64,000 nt of DNA, taken from the NCBI GenBank assembly GCA_026873275.1, contig JANTUC010000015.1, positions 992,001 through 1,056,000 of the forward strand, read 5' to 3'. Under the pieces are notes generated by a model. The model was given only the letters and a program-made list of their open reading frames with translations, did not search any database and was not told the DNA's origin. The translations under genes were made by a program, and so were the position numbers. Positions 1 to 10,301 of the stretch are shown in pieces (the stretch's first letter is position 1; each line of letters starts with the position of its first letter). The DNA is from Pseudopithomyces maydicus. Its lineage: Eukaryota > Ascomycota > Dothideomycetes > Pleosporales > Didymosphaeriaceae.

Positions 1-581
1 AGAACACCTGATGGCTGTCTGCTTCATTGATACGAGCGAAGCAGTGTCGCTGCACTCGAATTCGCAGTGAGGCTATAGATTTACATGATCCTCCACGTAT
101 TTAATTCCTGGTCTCATTGCACGTCTTTAGAGGACTGTTTAGTGCCTATCATGTGGCGTGCCTTTCGACTCCAACGTCGTATAGTACTCTTGAATATGCT
201 ACGATTGCCGTGGAATATTTCAAAATATATCTGATCTTTCAGAAAAAGATCTGACGAAAAAGTCGCGCCAACCAACAGCCCAAGCTGATATGAGTGCAAT
301 ATTAAGGGAAGGGGTATTGGGTGCACCAGAAGCAAATGCTTCATTGTGTCAAGATGACCAGTGTGGACGTGAAATGAGATACAATGCTGTTGGCGGACAT
401 ACTGCGCCTGGCTGGGTTCGCTTATCGTTGCCTGTCTAGGCACATCGTCTGACATGTACCGGTACATAGCTAAGCCTCGTCGTGACACTGCACCATCCCT
501 CCCTTCCTCTCCCTCCGTTATATGCACAATTCCAACAAGATCACTGGAAAAAATTCGCAATCGCCTCTATTTTAGTGCTCC
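1..581. other. Intergenic, no supported gene
   Basis: The only sizeable frame here (complement of 114-560) has no recognisable domain, signal peptide or family signature and lies in the probable promoter of the HET gene that starts at 582. A pyrimidine-rich tract (about 490-520) precedes that start, as is common in fungal promoters. Confidence 0.5.
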
Positions 582-2996
582 ATGGAGGTTCTGGAGCAAA
601 ATGTCCCAGAACGTGGTCGCCGCGTCAGAGAGAGAGCACCTTTCACCGGCAACAAAACAGCATATACGATCCGTGTAGCATTGGCGAAAGTGAGGCAAAA
701 GTATCTCCATCCGGAACTGGCTCCAGATTATGCGCGCTTGCTGGTTATCCATCCACCTGCAAATGGTCTGGATGAACTCAATATCGAGCTCATTCCTGTA
801 CCATTCGCAGAACTCGGAACGAAGTACAAATATGAAGCCCTGTCCTATCATTGGGGTGGTGAACAAGGACTGAGGACAGTCTATATTCGGAACCCACAGG
901 AGTCGGTCACGATCCAAAGTTCGCAAGATCATCAGAATATTGAACGCATCACAGACGCGCCCGCGAGCCGAGAAAAGAACGGCAACCTCGATCCCACTGG
1001 GGTCATTCCTCCTACACTAAGAGGTGTTGCTAACAAAGTTCTGGTGAAGAAGATGTGGTTGAAGAACAATCTTTATATGGCCCTTCGGCGTCTGCGTATG
1101 CCCGCCCGGCCGGTTGTACTATGGGTGGATGCCATTTGCATTGATCAGGATAACGCTGCCGAAAAGGAAGACCAAGTAGCACGTATGGTTGAAATTTATT
1201 CAAGAGCCAGCCGGGTGGTGATATGGTTGGGAGAAGATGACGACCGGTCGAGAAGTGCCATGGAGTTCATCCAGGACATTGTACGTGTCGATAACCTGGA
1301 TGGCCTTGTTGCGGATCACAAAACCATCAAGAGCTGGGGAGATCTCGTGTATTTGATGCAAAATGCTTGGTTCAGCCGCCGGTGGGTGATTCAAGAAATG
1401 GCCTATGCCAAAGACGCGACGGTGCACCTAGCAGAGTTAGCCTTACCGTGGGATGATCTCCGTGACGCCGTGAGCCTCTTTGTATTGAACCTGGATAAGA
1501 TCCGAGCGCTTCTTCAGCCGCTTCTCGAATTATCTACCGGACTAGGACAGGGGCTCCTTTTGCATGATAACTTGGGCAATATGGATTTCCTCCTTCGCAA
1601 CAACCTCGATGGTCTACCAGCCAAGGTTTTCATCGATGTCTTAGATTATATGTTTCGGAAGCCAAAAGGCAACCAAAAGCCAAATCCCATGCATGGACTG
1701 GAGTTTCTGGTATCCACTCTATATATATACAACAACTCAGATCCTCGCGACACCATATATGCACTTCGGAACATCGCAATCGAAACTTCGACGTGGGGAG
1801 CTGGCTCTCGAGGTTCGATAACCGCACCGAAGCCAGACTATACCAAGGATCTGTTGGAAGTTTACAGCGACTTCGTTAAATGGGTAGTAGATACTACCGG
1901 AAGTTTAGATATAATATGTCGCGGCTGGGCTTTGCCGGAGCGGGAGAAGGGCGGCTCAAATTACCCGACACCCGTGAGGCTACCCTCTTGGATTCAGGTT
2001 ACTACAGAGGAAGAGAGATCGAGAAGAGGCGTGAATTCCGATAGTTTCGTCGGACTACCAGGGCAACGGATTTACGATGCATCGAAGGGGATGAGAGCTA
2101 AGGTGGATTTTACATCTCAGCAGCAGCACAACGGGGCATTACAGTCAGATTTAGCGGGTCTTGGAAGTGTATTGCCGCCTGATAGGAAAAGTGTTTCCTC
2201 AGGGTCCCATTATTTTTCTACGAATAACGACGCAAATGCCACCCTCAACGGCCCTCCATTATACCCAAACCATCAAACGAAAGATACCGACTCTTCAGAT
2301 CGTTCCAACCCTTCAGAACGGCGCCAATCCAACGCATCCTCACTCAATGACGCCGACATTGAAAAGATCCTTGTGATACCGGCCTCATTACGTCGACGTG
2401 AGCGGGACGCTTCCATCATCGTTCGAGGACTGCGGATTGGCATTCTAAATTGGACTACCGACCCCATCACTGACGGCGTCATCCCGGATATTGCGCTGCG
2501 CAAGATGCGCGCCACAGCGCCAGGCGAAACACCTGATCAGCTCTGGCGCACCCTTGTCGCTGAAAGAGGTGATGATGGCCGAAACCCACCTCCATGGTAT
2601 TACCGAGCTTGCCGATACTGCTTGATGAACAAGTCTCCCAATGGCCATCTGAACACAGACAAGTTACTGGCGCAGACACAGCCAGGTATCGTGCGGGCTT
2701 TTTTAAAACGTGTCCAGGCAGTTACATGGAACAGGCGAATTGTTGAGGTTCACATCCAAGGCGAGGAACCGATGTATGGATTGGCACCGTCTAATTCGAG
2801 AGAAGGGGACTTGGTGACTATCTTATTTGGGTGCAGCGTTCCTTGCATATTGCGATTGTGCCAGGATGCTGATGGGCGGCATTTCTATTCCTTCATCGGG
2901 GAAGCGTGTATCTATGGGTTGATGGACGGTGAGACGGTCGCAATGATGAGTGCAAAAGAACTAGATCGTAAGACGTTTGCATTTCGCTTGCTGTAA
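582..2996 (+). CDS. HET-domain (heterokaryon incompatibility) protein
   Basis: A single-exon frame of 804 residues. The HET domain starts with the motif YEALSYHWGG at residues 84-93 and continues with LWVDAICIDQ at about 180-189, then a run ending in VVIWLGED and the WVIQEMA block. These three blocks define the family. HET domains control non-self recognition and regulated cell death when incompatible hyphae fuse, and some act as TIR-like effectors. An insertion of about 60 residues separates the first two blocks. The C-terminal part (about 480-804) has a low-complexity polar stretch near 510-600 and ends in a short conserved region (GEACIYGLMDGE) typical of the tail of HET proteins. No transmembrane segment is evident. 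The start at 582 is the first ATG of the frame and gives a plausible N-terminus. Its 3' end faces the next gene. The family call is secure; the allorecognition role is inferred. Confidence 0.92.
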   Translation: MEVLEQNVPERGRRVRERAPFTGNKTAYTIRVALAKVRQKYLHPELAPDYARLLVIHPPANGLDELNIELIPVPFAELGTKYKYEALSYHWGGEQGLRTVYIRNPQESVTIQSSQDHQNIERITDAPASREKNGNLDPTGVIPPTLRGVANKVLVKKMWLKNNLYMALRRLRMPARPVVLWVDAICIDQDNAAEKEDQVARMVEIYSRASRVVIWLGEDDDRSRSAMEFIQDIVRVDNLDGLVADHKTIKSWGDLVYLMQNAWFSRRWVIQEMAYAKDATVHLAELALPWDDLRDAVSLFVLNLDKIRALLQPLLELSTGLGQGLLLHDNLGNMDFLLRNNLDGLPAKVFIDVLDYMFRKPKGNQKPNPMHGLEFLVSTLYIYNNSDPRDTIYALRNIAIETSTWGAGSRGSITAPKPDYTKDLLEVYSDFVKWVVDTTGSLDIICRGWALPEREKGGSNYPTPVRLPSWIQVTTEEERSRRGVNSDSFVGLPGQRIYDASKGMRAKVDFTSQQQHNGALQSDLAGLGSVLPPDRKSVSSGSHYFSTNNDANATLNGPPLYPNHQTKDTDSSDRSNPSERRQSNASSLNDADIEKILVIPASLRRRERDASIIVRGLRIGILNWTTDPITDGVIPDIALRKMRATAPGETPDQLWRTLVAERGDDGRNPPPWYYRACRYCLMNKSPNGHLNTDKLLAQTQPGIVRAFLKRVQAVTWNRRIVEVHIQGEEPMYGLAPSNSREGDLVTILFGCSVPCILRLCQDADGRHFYSFIGEACIYGLMDGETVAMMSAKELDRKTFAFRLL

Positions 2997-3446
2997 TATA
3001 GCTCTGTTCGTTTGAGCCATGCAAAAAGCAACATTCTCCAGGCCTGTGTTCAAAACAAGCCCATCGGCCTTTGTTTCTGTGTGATAAATTTGAAGAATTC
3101 CAATGCTAACATCAAGAATCCCATGGCATTTGGTGCATTTCTCACAACTGCAACTATAGTATAGCTGCAATGCAGACACAGGACGCGGCCAATCGAAGAA
3201 AACTATATCAACAGTATAGAACGATTAATTGATTAATGACACAATCAAGAATTCATGCATTAAGGTTTTTTGGGATATTGAAGTTGTTTACTCTAGCTAA
3301 TTCTACATATCTACTCGCACTCCATATTGGAGGTATTGTCCATCTCGACTCTCACTTCGTTCTTGTTCCAAAACCAGTTTCATTCTCTGTGTAGGTCCCC
3401 GGAAATCTATGCCTTGTCCCCGTCGAATGCCTGTTCACACAGTGCA
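2997..3446. other. Convergent intergenic spacer
   Basis: This is 450 bp of AT-rich sequence between the 3' ends of the HET gene and the large secreted-protein gene. It probably holds both 3' UTRs and polyadenylation signals. No RNA gene or repeat was seen. Confidence 0.5.
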
Positions 3447-6400
3447 TTAATTAGAGACATTCAAATGTGATGTCCCTGATCCGAATTCTAACACAGCCAT
3501 TTCTTGAATCTCACCCGGATTGAACATAGCTACTGGGGATATTCCAGGCCAACCACCCAATTTCGGCTCTCCTTTCTTATTTGGACAATCCTTAGTCAAT
3601 TTGCATACGTGACTTCCTTTCCGACACCTACGCGGGGCATCGTAACACATTTCGCTGAAGCAGAAATCGTATGCCCGAATCTTTGGCGTATCTTTCGGAA
3701 CCCAGTTCTTGAGACACAAATCTGTATAGTCCGAACAACATTTGCAACCAGTATCATTATTACAATTGACATTGAGAGTGTCAGAATCAGGAACAGTCTT
3801 GCGCGGTTCATTGGGAGAGTCAGGACAGGTCAGCGTATGGCATCGACCTCCAGGATGGCACTCGGGGGGCGATGACTCAGCGAAGCATGCATGAACAAAG
3901 CATTTGTTGCTGCACTCTTCTCCGGAAAGATGAACCTTAGGACACCACTCCGTTTCGCAGGCTTTCCACCAATTCCCGCAGCCGTTGCAGTTATCATCAC
4001 TACTAGGAGGGACTGACAACTCAGGTGGGGTGGTAGGGTTTGGTGTAGTTGAACCGGATTGGGTGCTGCGGGACGAAGAAGTTGATGACACCGTTGATGT
4101 GGATTTCGATGCACGATCTGATGAAGAGGATCCAGATGAATGAGCCGACGAGATTGTTGACTGGGTTACTGAAGAGGTGGGAGATTGAACTGAAGAGCCA
4201 GTCGACATGGTAGCCGATTTAGCAGAAGTGCCCCATGTCGAACCAGAACCCGTTATAGATGATTTGGTCGTTGTCGATCCTGCTGAAGACTTCGAGACTT
4301 CCCCAGTCGAAGACGAAATAGTAGAAGATGTTGAAAGGCGTTGACAAGCGGCAGCAGAAGTTTCAGCACGCTTCCCAGGTTGCGGATGGTTATACGAGTC
4401 CCATTCATCCATTGCAACGGGTTCTGGGCCGACAGAGACCCAGATTTCCCACCCCGCTTTCCCCCAACACCCACCAGGCGCATTATTCTTGTTAGGATCA
4501 AAGTTGATTACAACTTTACCAAAGGGAGTCCGGAATGGGGTCAATGCGTCATTCCAGCCTCGTCGATATTCCGGGTCTGTCGGGGGAACGTTCACTATCC
4601 CCCACTCCAAATCGGCAGTGGCCATGTACGGCGTAATGTGGACATCGTTTCCAATTATTCGTTCCATGAAGTATTGGAGACGCCCCAAAAATTCCGGATA
4701 AAGCCATTGGTTTGATTGAGGGTCATTCGCGGTGTCACGGCGTACAAGAGGCGCCACGATATATGCACGAGTCCTAGTGCCTGGGCCAAATGGTCCGCCG
4801 ACGCGTACAAGATTTCGTAGGCTTTGATCTTCCGGAATATTAGAGTTATGACCCCCAGATTCAAAGGCATCGAACACATCTTCTTGCCACCGGTCCTGCT
4901 GGACGATTGTGGGTGATTCAAAAATATGCGCCATCCACAGGTAGTTGTCGGACATGACTATTACCGCGGTACAGCCTGTCAGCCATCCCATACATATACT
5001 TTTGCGCTGATCAAGACGGGTTTGGTATCCGAGAGTGATCTTCCCAGAGCCATCAACTATTTGCACCAGTGTCGAGTAGCTGTTGCAGATATCTTTCATG
5101 AAGTTGAATATACCGTTGAAGGGTGCACCGTGGGGAGAAGGTAATGGCGTACGTTTTTGTATTTCTCGGGTGTCAAGAGGTACAGGCATCGGTGGCAGTG
5201 ATGATGGAGCGCTTGTTGGGCCAGGGCGGCAACACGTGGGGGCACAAAGAGGCTGAGGAACAACTGTCGTTAAAAACGTGGAGATCCATGTTGTCGCACC
5301 GCCACACGTCACTTTTGGTGGATCGCAGATTGTGCTACAAGCTCTGCCTACCAATCCCAATGTTTGTACTTGACCAATAGTTGTCGTCAAAGTACATAGT
5401 ACATTGCAGTTGCTGATAGTTCGAGTTGAACATGCAGATGAAGATGAGGTAGTGGTCACGAAACCAGACGATAGAAACGTTGTCTGCGGGGAATTACACG
5501 GATCCTTAGCGACATCATATTTGTCTAATGCATCGGTAATTTTACCAACATCAAACAGCTCTGATTGAACGCCATCGATGACTCCTTCGACAATCTGTGT
5601 GCGGAGTTTGGATACCTTGAGTGCAACTTGGGCTACAGCTTGAACTGCGTTGACTACATCTTTGATGCCGTCAAATGGCCAAAAGCGTTTTTGGAGTCCT
5701 CGGTTGCCTTTTTTGCACTCTGGATCATTTGGCGGTGGTTGAGGGAGCTTCGGTTTAAGAGAATTCAGAGCGGGTACAATAGTGTCAATCGATGAAATGA
5801 TATCCGAAGGGTTTGGCTTAGGCGACTTAATCCAGGCACCAATGAGTACTACGAGATTCTTGAGCTCAGAAGTATCATCCTTGATCTCTTTCTGCAGTAT
5901 ACCAATAAGAATGGATCCAGACGTCGATGTGGAGGAGGAAATAGTTGAAACTGCGGAATTAAAAGTCGAAGTTGGTGGAGCCGTGATAGATGTTGGCATG
6001 GGCCTAGCGGTTACTGACGTGGTCGTCGCCGTGGAAGTAATTTCTGCACCCGAAGATCGTGACTTGGTCCACAGGCCGCTCGAAGAGGTTTCTTGCGCTG
6101 AAGAGTCTTGAACTGAAGACGTATGACTGCCATTCGTAAGTGGAGCAGAGCTATCTATAGTGGATAGAGTACCTCGAGAGGAGGAATCGCCCTTCGATGA
6201 AGAAGCCTCGGCTGATGAAGACGACCATTTAGAGCCACCGTGAGAAGAGGATTCACCTGGAGAGGGTTTGATTGTTTCAGAGGTAGTCCCAGTTGAGGTT
6301 CCCTGAGAAGATGACGCAGTCCAAGAAGTCACTTGTGAGCCACCCCAGGAAGATGTTGATTGTAAAGCCGAGCTAGGTTTTGTTGAATTTGTAGTCAAAG

Positions 6401-7241
6401 ACTCGGAAACCAACGCTGACGATGATTTCATGGTCCCATTTTGAGACGAGAACGTAACCGAGCCACTATGTGGTCCGTTGGTCGATTTTGGCCAGGTAGA
6501 GTTGACAACCTCTTGCGTGGATATAACTGAGGATGTTACCACGCCGGTTACTGGAGATTGAGAATTCACCAACGAGCTAGAAATCGATGCACGAGAGCTG
6601 TTGTCGGTAGACGCAATTGACTGGGTAGCATTCTTGGAGTCGATCGAGGTCGTGCTAGCATTTTGTGTTGTCGGAATGATGCTCGATCCTTTTGTATGCA
6701 CAAAAGAAATGCTACCCGAAGAATCGGGTGTGCTGGTGACTGATGACTGCGATGAGGCAGTTGATGGTGCTGTTGAGATAGCGGACGTTACTGTAGAGCC
6801 TAGGCTGGAGGCGGATCCAATGGGCGTTGTCCCCAACGACGTCAAGCTTCCTCGCGAATTGGCTGAGCTTCCTGTAGCCTGTGTGGATACAGTCGAGGAC
6901 ATTTGCCGAGTGGACTGTGACTTCCCAAGAGACGACGTAGGCTTGTTACCAGAAGATGAGGGAAGGGGTTGTCGCGTGGATTCAAACACCGGAGTCTGGG
7001 AAGTGTGTTCAGAGCGAACAGTACGTGTTGTATCAGAGGAGTAGGTCAAGGAGGTGGAGACGGAGAAGGTTGAGATTGAGGTGATCACGGATGCTTGGTA
7101 GCCATCGGTGGTCGATGTGCCCATCCCATAATTTGAGTTGGAGCCTTGAAAGACTGGATATGAGCTTCCATAATCATGTTGCTCAGCTTGAGCTTCAAGT
7201 AGGAAGAAAGCACAGATCCACAGACGCCCGCGTATGACCAT
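3447..7241 (-). CDS. Secreted Ser/Thr-rich protein with an embedded Cys-His (deamidase-like) domain
   Basis: The frame opens 71 codons further upstream, but the Met at 7241 is the better start because it begins a signal peptide (MVIRGRLWICAFFLLEAQA). This gives 1264 residues. Layout: a Ser/Thr-rich stalk at about 30-440 (probably heavily O-glycosylated), a helical segment at about 445-580 with a dibasic KR, a Cys-rich stretch at 590-670, a globular domain at about 700-950, a second Ser/Thr linker at about 965-1070, and a Cys-rich C-terminus at about 1080-1240 with some twenty cysteines. The globular domain contains a GCTA motif with Cys757 followed 15 residues later by His772. That spacing and the GCT context resemble the Cys-His pair of CNF-type glutamine deamidases. 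The product is probably secreted or cell-wall associated. The secreted architecture is firm; the catalytic idea is an inference from one motif. No GPI signal is seen at the C-terminus. Confidence 0.75.
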   Translation of the reverse strand: MVIRGRLWICAFFLLEAQAEQHDYGSSYPVFQGSNSNYGMGTSTTDGYQASVITSISTFSVSTSLTYSSDTTRTVRSEHTSQTPVFESTRQPLPSSSGNKPTSSLGKSQSTRQMSSTVSTQATGSSANSRGSLTSLGTTPIGSASSLGSTVTSAISTAPSTASSQSSVTSTPDSSGSISFVHTKGSSIIPTTQNASTTSIDSKNATQSIASTDNSSRASISSSLVNSQSPVTGVVTSSVISTQEVVNSTWPKSTNGPHSGSVTFSSQNGTMKSSSALVSESLTTNSTKPSSALQSTSSWGGSQVTSWTASSSQGTSTGTTSETIKPSPGESSSHGGSKWSSSSAEASSSKGDSSSRGTLSTIDSSAPLTNGSHTSSVQDSSAQETSSSGLWTKSRSSGAEITSTATTTSVTARPMPTSITAPPTSTFNSAVSTISSSTSTSGSILIGILQKEIKDDTSELKNLVVLIGAWIKSPKPNPSDIISSIDTIVPALNSLKPKLPQPPPNDPECKKGNRGLQKRFWPFDGIKDVVNAVQAVAQVALKVSKLRTQIVEGVIDGVQSELFDVGKITDALDKYDVAKDPCNSPQTTFLSSGFVTTTSSSSACSTRTISNCNVLCTLTTTIGQVQTLGLVGRACSTICDPPKVTCGGATTWISTFLTTVVPQPLCAPTCCRPGPTSAPSSLPPMPVPLDTREIQKRTPLPSPHGAPFNGIFNFMKDICNSYSTLVQIVDGSGKITLGYQTRLDQRKSICMGWLTGCTAVIVMSDNYLWMAHIFESPTIVQQDRWQEDVFDAFESGGHNSNIPEDQSLRNLVRVGGPFGPGTRTRAYIVAPLVRRDTANDPQSNQWLYPEFLGRLQYFMERIIGNDVHITPYMATADLEWGIVNVPPTDPEYRRGWNDALTPFRTPFGKVVINFDPNKNNAPGGCWGKAGWEIWVSVGPEPVAMDEWDSYNHPQPGKRAETSAAACQRLSTSSTISSSTGEVSKSSAGSTTTKSSITGSGSTWGTSAKSATMSTGSSVQSPTSSVTQSTISSAHSSGSSSSDRASKSTSTVSSTSSSRSTQSGSTTPNPTTPPELSVPPSSDDNCNGCGNWWKACETEWCPKVHLSGEECSNKCFVHACFAESSPPECHPGGRCHTLTCPDSPNEPRKTVPDSDTLNVNCNNDTGCKCCSDYTDLCLKNWVPKDTPKIRAYDFCFSEMCYDAPRRCRKGSHVCKLTKDCPNKKGEPKLGGWPGISPVAMFNPGEIQEMAVLEFGSGTSHLNVSN

Positions 7242-7918
7242 TGTGTCGTTTGAACTTGTTGATGTGTCTTGGGTGAGAGTAGATGTGCCAAAATAGGTGA
7301 TCGATTGTAAAGAAGAGATCGGGAACAGAGAGCGACAAGGGCTGATGCTACTCTGAGGTGAGGTCGAAGGTGTCCGGGTCTCCAGTAATGTGATGGACGG
7401 CGTGTGCTGTGGAGAGTGAGCATTATAAAGAAAAATAAAGAGCGCTAATGTCAAGGTTTCAACTATTCAAACAGCGGGTGGAATCAATTCTGTTATAGAG
7501 CACCAACGTGTCTTGTCTTGGTTAAATTCGGTTGATTTTCACTTCCAAAGCGCGCAAGCCCAATGGCTCTCTTCCAGCAGGCAGAAACAGGGAAGTTGAA
7601 AAATTTCCTAATAATAAACCCTGTAAGATCAATTGTGTTGGTTACAAACGAAAGAGAAAGAACCCAATTCCGAAACGAGTGCAATAAGTCGTTTGTAATT
7701 GCTGACACCCCCTTAAGTAAACCGTGATTATAGAGTAACACTTTCATACGTATATCCCGTTCAAGCAATTATTATTAGACACATATTACGTTCGTCGATA
7801 GGATTTTAACAGTATTATTCCTTTGAATGGCTGCATAAACTTGCACTGAGTACGTGAAATGTACATAAACGGAGAATAGATCAGATCAAGACATTTTTTA
7901 TACTAGCGTGATTGGAAG
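7242..7918. other. Promoter region of the large secreted-protein gene
   Basis: About 680 bp of AT-rich sequence lies between the start of the secreted-protein gene and the 3' end of the transporter on the same strand. No coding signal was recognised. Confidence 0.45.
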
Positions 7919-9331
7919 CTAGTCATCTCTTTTTTCCAATCTTTCAGATGGGTCTCCAGCAAATGCGCCGTATCTTCCCCACCTAATTCCAGGCATGGTC
8001 TTATCTTCGTCCTTCCCCGGCCAGAGTAGTTCCCCAGTCCAGAGCGCTTTGATGCACAGACTTGCCACTAGGAGCCACATGATCACCAACATAATTGTCA
8101 GTGCACTGCAGATACCACGTATCCCATCGCTATTTAGCGCGTTCCCGATCTGTATAGCAGCCAAAGTCAACCCCGCGTTTGGAAAAATGAAGGCCCACCA
8201 GTTCAATGTGAACGACATGCGGCGTAAACCGGCAACAACACCAACCGTAGAAATGCAGAAGAACCAGAAGGAAAAAAGTATGATGAATAGTCCAGATAGG
8301 ATACCAAGATTCTTGATAAGATCGCCATCTGGAAGGGAGAGCTCGGTGAATTGCGAGCCTGGCACGACAGTAGGCGCCTGTGTGGCGAGGGAGATAAGGC
8401 CGGCGGCTGTGTAACCAGCCGGGCCCACAGAAACATACATGCCCGGTCGCGTGGACGGCGAAGGCAATTCGCTAGTCATGAGACGCTGTGTATAGAGTGC
8501 GTACATCAGGAGAGCAATCACCCAGGCAAGTCCTTGGAAGGCGACTGCTCCAACCCCTTCAAACGAAGTCAGCATACCCCACCCACTCGGTCGCTAAAAC
8601 TACTCACACATGTACCACCCGTGATTCGTAGGCTGGCTCGGGATCATAGTTCCTGCCATTGTCCCTACGACAAGCAGCGGATATATTGGGAAGATCCATG
8701 CTGGCACAGCATCCTGAACCTTGAGTTTGACACTCTGGAAGAAGACGTAGTATTGGCCCACGCCAACAATGAAGACTATTCCACAGTACATCCAGTAGCA
8801 AATTTCCAGGGCCTTGATCAACCACGGGCCGCTAGAGGGAACCCCGTACGACTGTGCACCGTTCAAAATGAGCGACACGGACACCCAGTAGGCCCCAAAG
8901 AAAAGACCTTCCACGGGATGCAGGAGGGAAGCAACGAATTTTGGTGGAACAAGGATAAATCGAGCCGTGATCAAAGCCGTGAAGAGAACGAAGAGAACAA
9001 GGTTGGTAACATAGAAGATTTTGCCGATGGTGATCAAGCCAGGGAATTTGTTCGGCGTGTTGGCAAGCACGACAGCCACTGCGCCAGTGGACATCGTACA
9101 GGAGAACCTGGAGCGTGGTGAATACACATTGCGCAATTGGTGACTACTTCATTTCCGCTCACCATGGCCTGCACACCGTGTTAGAAATCTCCCACACGGC
9201 ATCTAGCTTTGTACTCACCAGGTGAAATGTGCGATCCTGTCTCTCAGCCCCACTTTTGTAGGTGGTACGTCTTCCGCACCCAGCGTGGCCCCTTCATCGT
9301 CGCTTTTGCGCGTCTTGTCGTGAAAATGCAT
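7919..9331 (-). CDS. TDT/SLAC1-family anion or C4-dicarboxylate transporter (Mae1-like)
   Basis: I reconstruct four exons: 9219-9331, 9163-9168, 8608-9107 and 7919-8556, separated by introns of 50, 55 and 51 nt that all begin GTGAG and end in AG. The spliced length is 1257 nt (418 residues) with no stop. The N-terminus ends in RIAHFT, then WPWFSCTMSTGAVAVV, which matches the conserved start of the fungal malic-acid/sulfite transporter family (SLAC1 domain). A HPVEGLFFGAYWVS block and about ten hydrophobic helices follow. The second exon is only 6 nt (GCCATG) and supplies the PW residues of that block; skipping it would keep the frame but remove them. Such proteins move dicarboxylates, sulfite or other anions across the plasma membrane. 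The exact substrate cannot be told. The neighbouring esterase genes suggest a nutritional role but do not prove one. Confidence 0.85.
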
Positions 9332-10137
9332 CTTTCGGTGTGTTGTAAACGCCAGAGCTTACGCCGGCGCGACACTTTGTAGCTTTCCAGCGGCCATCTT
9401 GTTTGGAAGGATGTCTGATGTCATTTTCAAGATAGTTTGGTGGTCTGGCTCAGTTGGTTCGGCGCTTTGACCTAGCGTGTGGAAGTTGCGGCACACTACC
9501 GGGTAGGACGGGCTGGGCCCGAAGAAATGAAGGGCAACGGCATCTGTGCGTATATGGTGAACAGTATGCATTTTGTCTCTCCACTTGCCATGGTGGTGTT
9601 CATGGTTTGCGATTTTGGCTGACTTGAAATGTTGAGAGATTAGATTCGGTCATATCAAATGCTGAAGATAACGGCATTGTGCAAACTTGCACCAGAGATT
9701 CTTGCTCTACTGTGTGATATGACCCGGAAGGTTTCTCATCAACATGAAGTCTTTGTGATTTTGAAACAAGCCACCCCGCAATCGAAGCATGAATATATCG
9801 AAGTTGCAGATAGGGGTGGGGTCCGGAACAGTTTTTCTCTGCTACGTCATATCCCGTGCTAAAGCCAGGGCAGAAGTTTGTCGCCCCTTGGCCCCTGGGC
9901 CGGGGCCCGGGGGATATTGCAACACGTAACAGCTGGATTTTCTCTACTTCCCCATTATTTATATAATCCGGTATCGTTACAATCAGCGAATTGAGTGCAG
10001 GACATATAATACGCTTTAAAGAGAACTAAACTATCTGCGAACTAAAATATAAAAAAATTAAGCTTATATTATTACTAATAGCAACTTAGTTCTAGTTTAG
10101 CTTCTACTCTTTCTTTCCCTACTAAGAATAATCTTAG
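9332..10137. other. Intergenic with a GC-rich hairpin and an AT-rich patch
   Basis: There is no supported gene. A strong stem at 9892-9913 (10 bp each side, one G-T wobble, 2-nt loop) is followed within about 100 bp by an abrupt change to very AT-rich sequence at about 9990-10137. The AT-rich patch may be a decayed repeat next to the 5S rRNA gene. Confidence 0.4.
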
Positions 10138-10151
10138 AAAAAAATCCAAAA
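10138..10151 (-). terminator. Pol III terminator of the 5S rRNA gene
   Basis: Immediately after the 3' end of the 5S gene, the transcribed (minus) strand reads TTTT, three bases, then seven T. This is a normal RNA polymerase III termination signal. Confidence 0.75.
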
Positions 10152-10270
10152 ACATACAACAGCGGGGATTCGCTAGTGGTCACCCACCTAACTACTAATC
10201 CGCCGGTATCCTGCTTATATATGGCTGAGCGGACGGGAAGCCTAGTTCTCAGGATCCTATGGTCGTATGT
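10152..10270 (-). rRNA. 5S ribosomal RNA (dispersed single gene)
   Basis: On the minus strand the 119-nt sequence begins ACATACGACCATAGG and ends CCCCGCTGTTGTATGT. Inside it are the conserved 5S blocks GGCTTCCCGTCCGCTCAGCC and GTAGTTAGGTGGGTGACCAC. The two ends pair over nine positions (ACATACGAC with GTTGTATGT, one G-U) to form helix I, so the gene looks intact. A TATA-like element lies 22-31 nt upstream and a T-run terminator follows directly. In filamentous ascomycetes 5S genes are typically scattered singly through the genome rather than sitting in the rDNA repeat, which fits this location. It was recognised by eye from conserved blocks, not by a covariance search. Confidence 0.93.
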
Positions 10271-10291
10271 GAAGGTATAGGGGTAGCGTTT

Positions 10292-10301
10292 GGATTATAT
10301 A
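10292..10301 (-). promoter_or_regulatory. Upstream TATA element of the 5S rRNA gene
   Basis: TATATAATCC lies on the minus strand 22-31 nt before the 5S start. Upstream TATA elements at about -30 are known for dispersed fungal 5S genes. Confidence 0.55.

Noticed and set aside
114..560. 148-codon frame on the minus strand
   Set aside because: No domain, signal peptide or coherent composition; it overlaps the probable HET promoter.
3447..7454. Upstream start at 7454 for the large secreted protein
   Set aside because: The extra 71 residues are low-complexity and would bury the clear signal peptide that begins at 7241.
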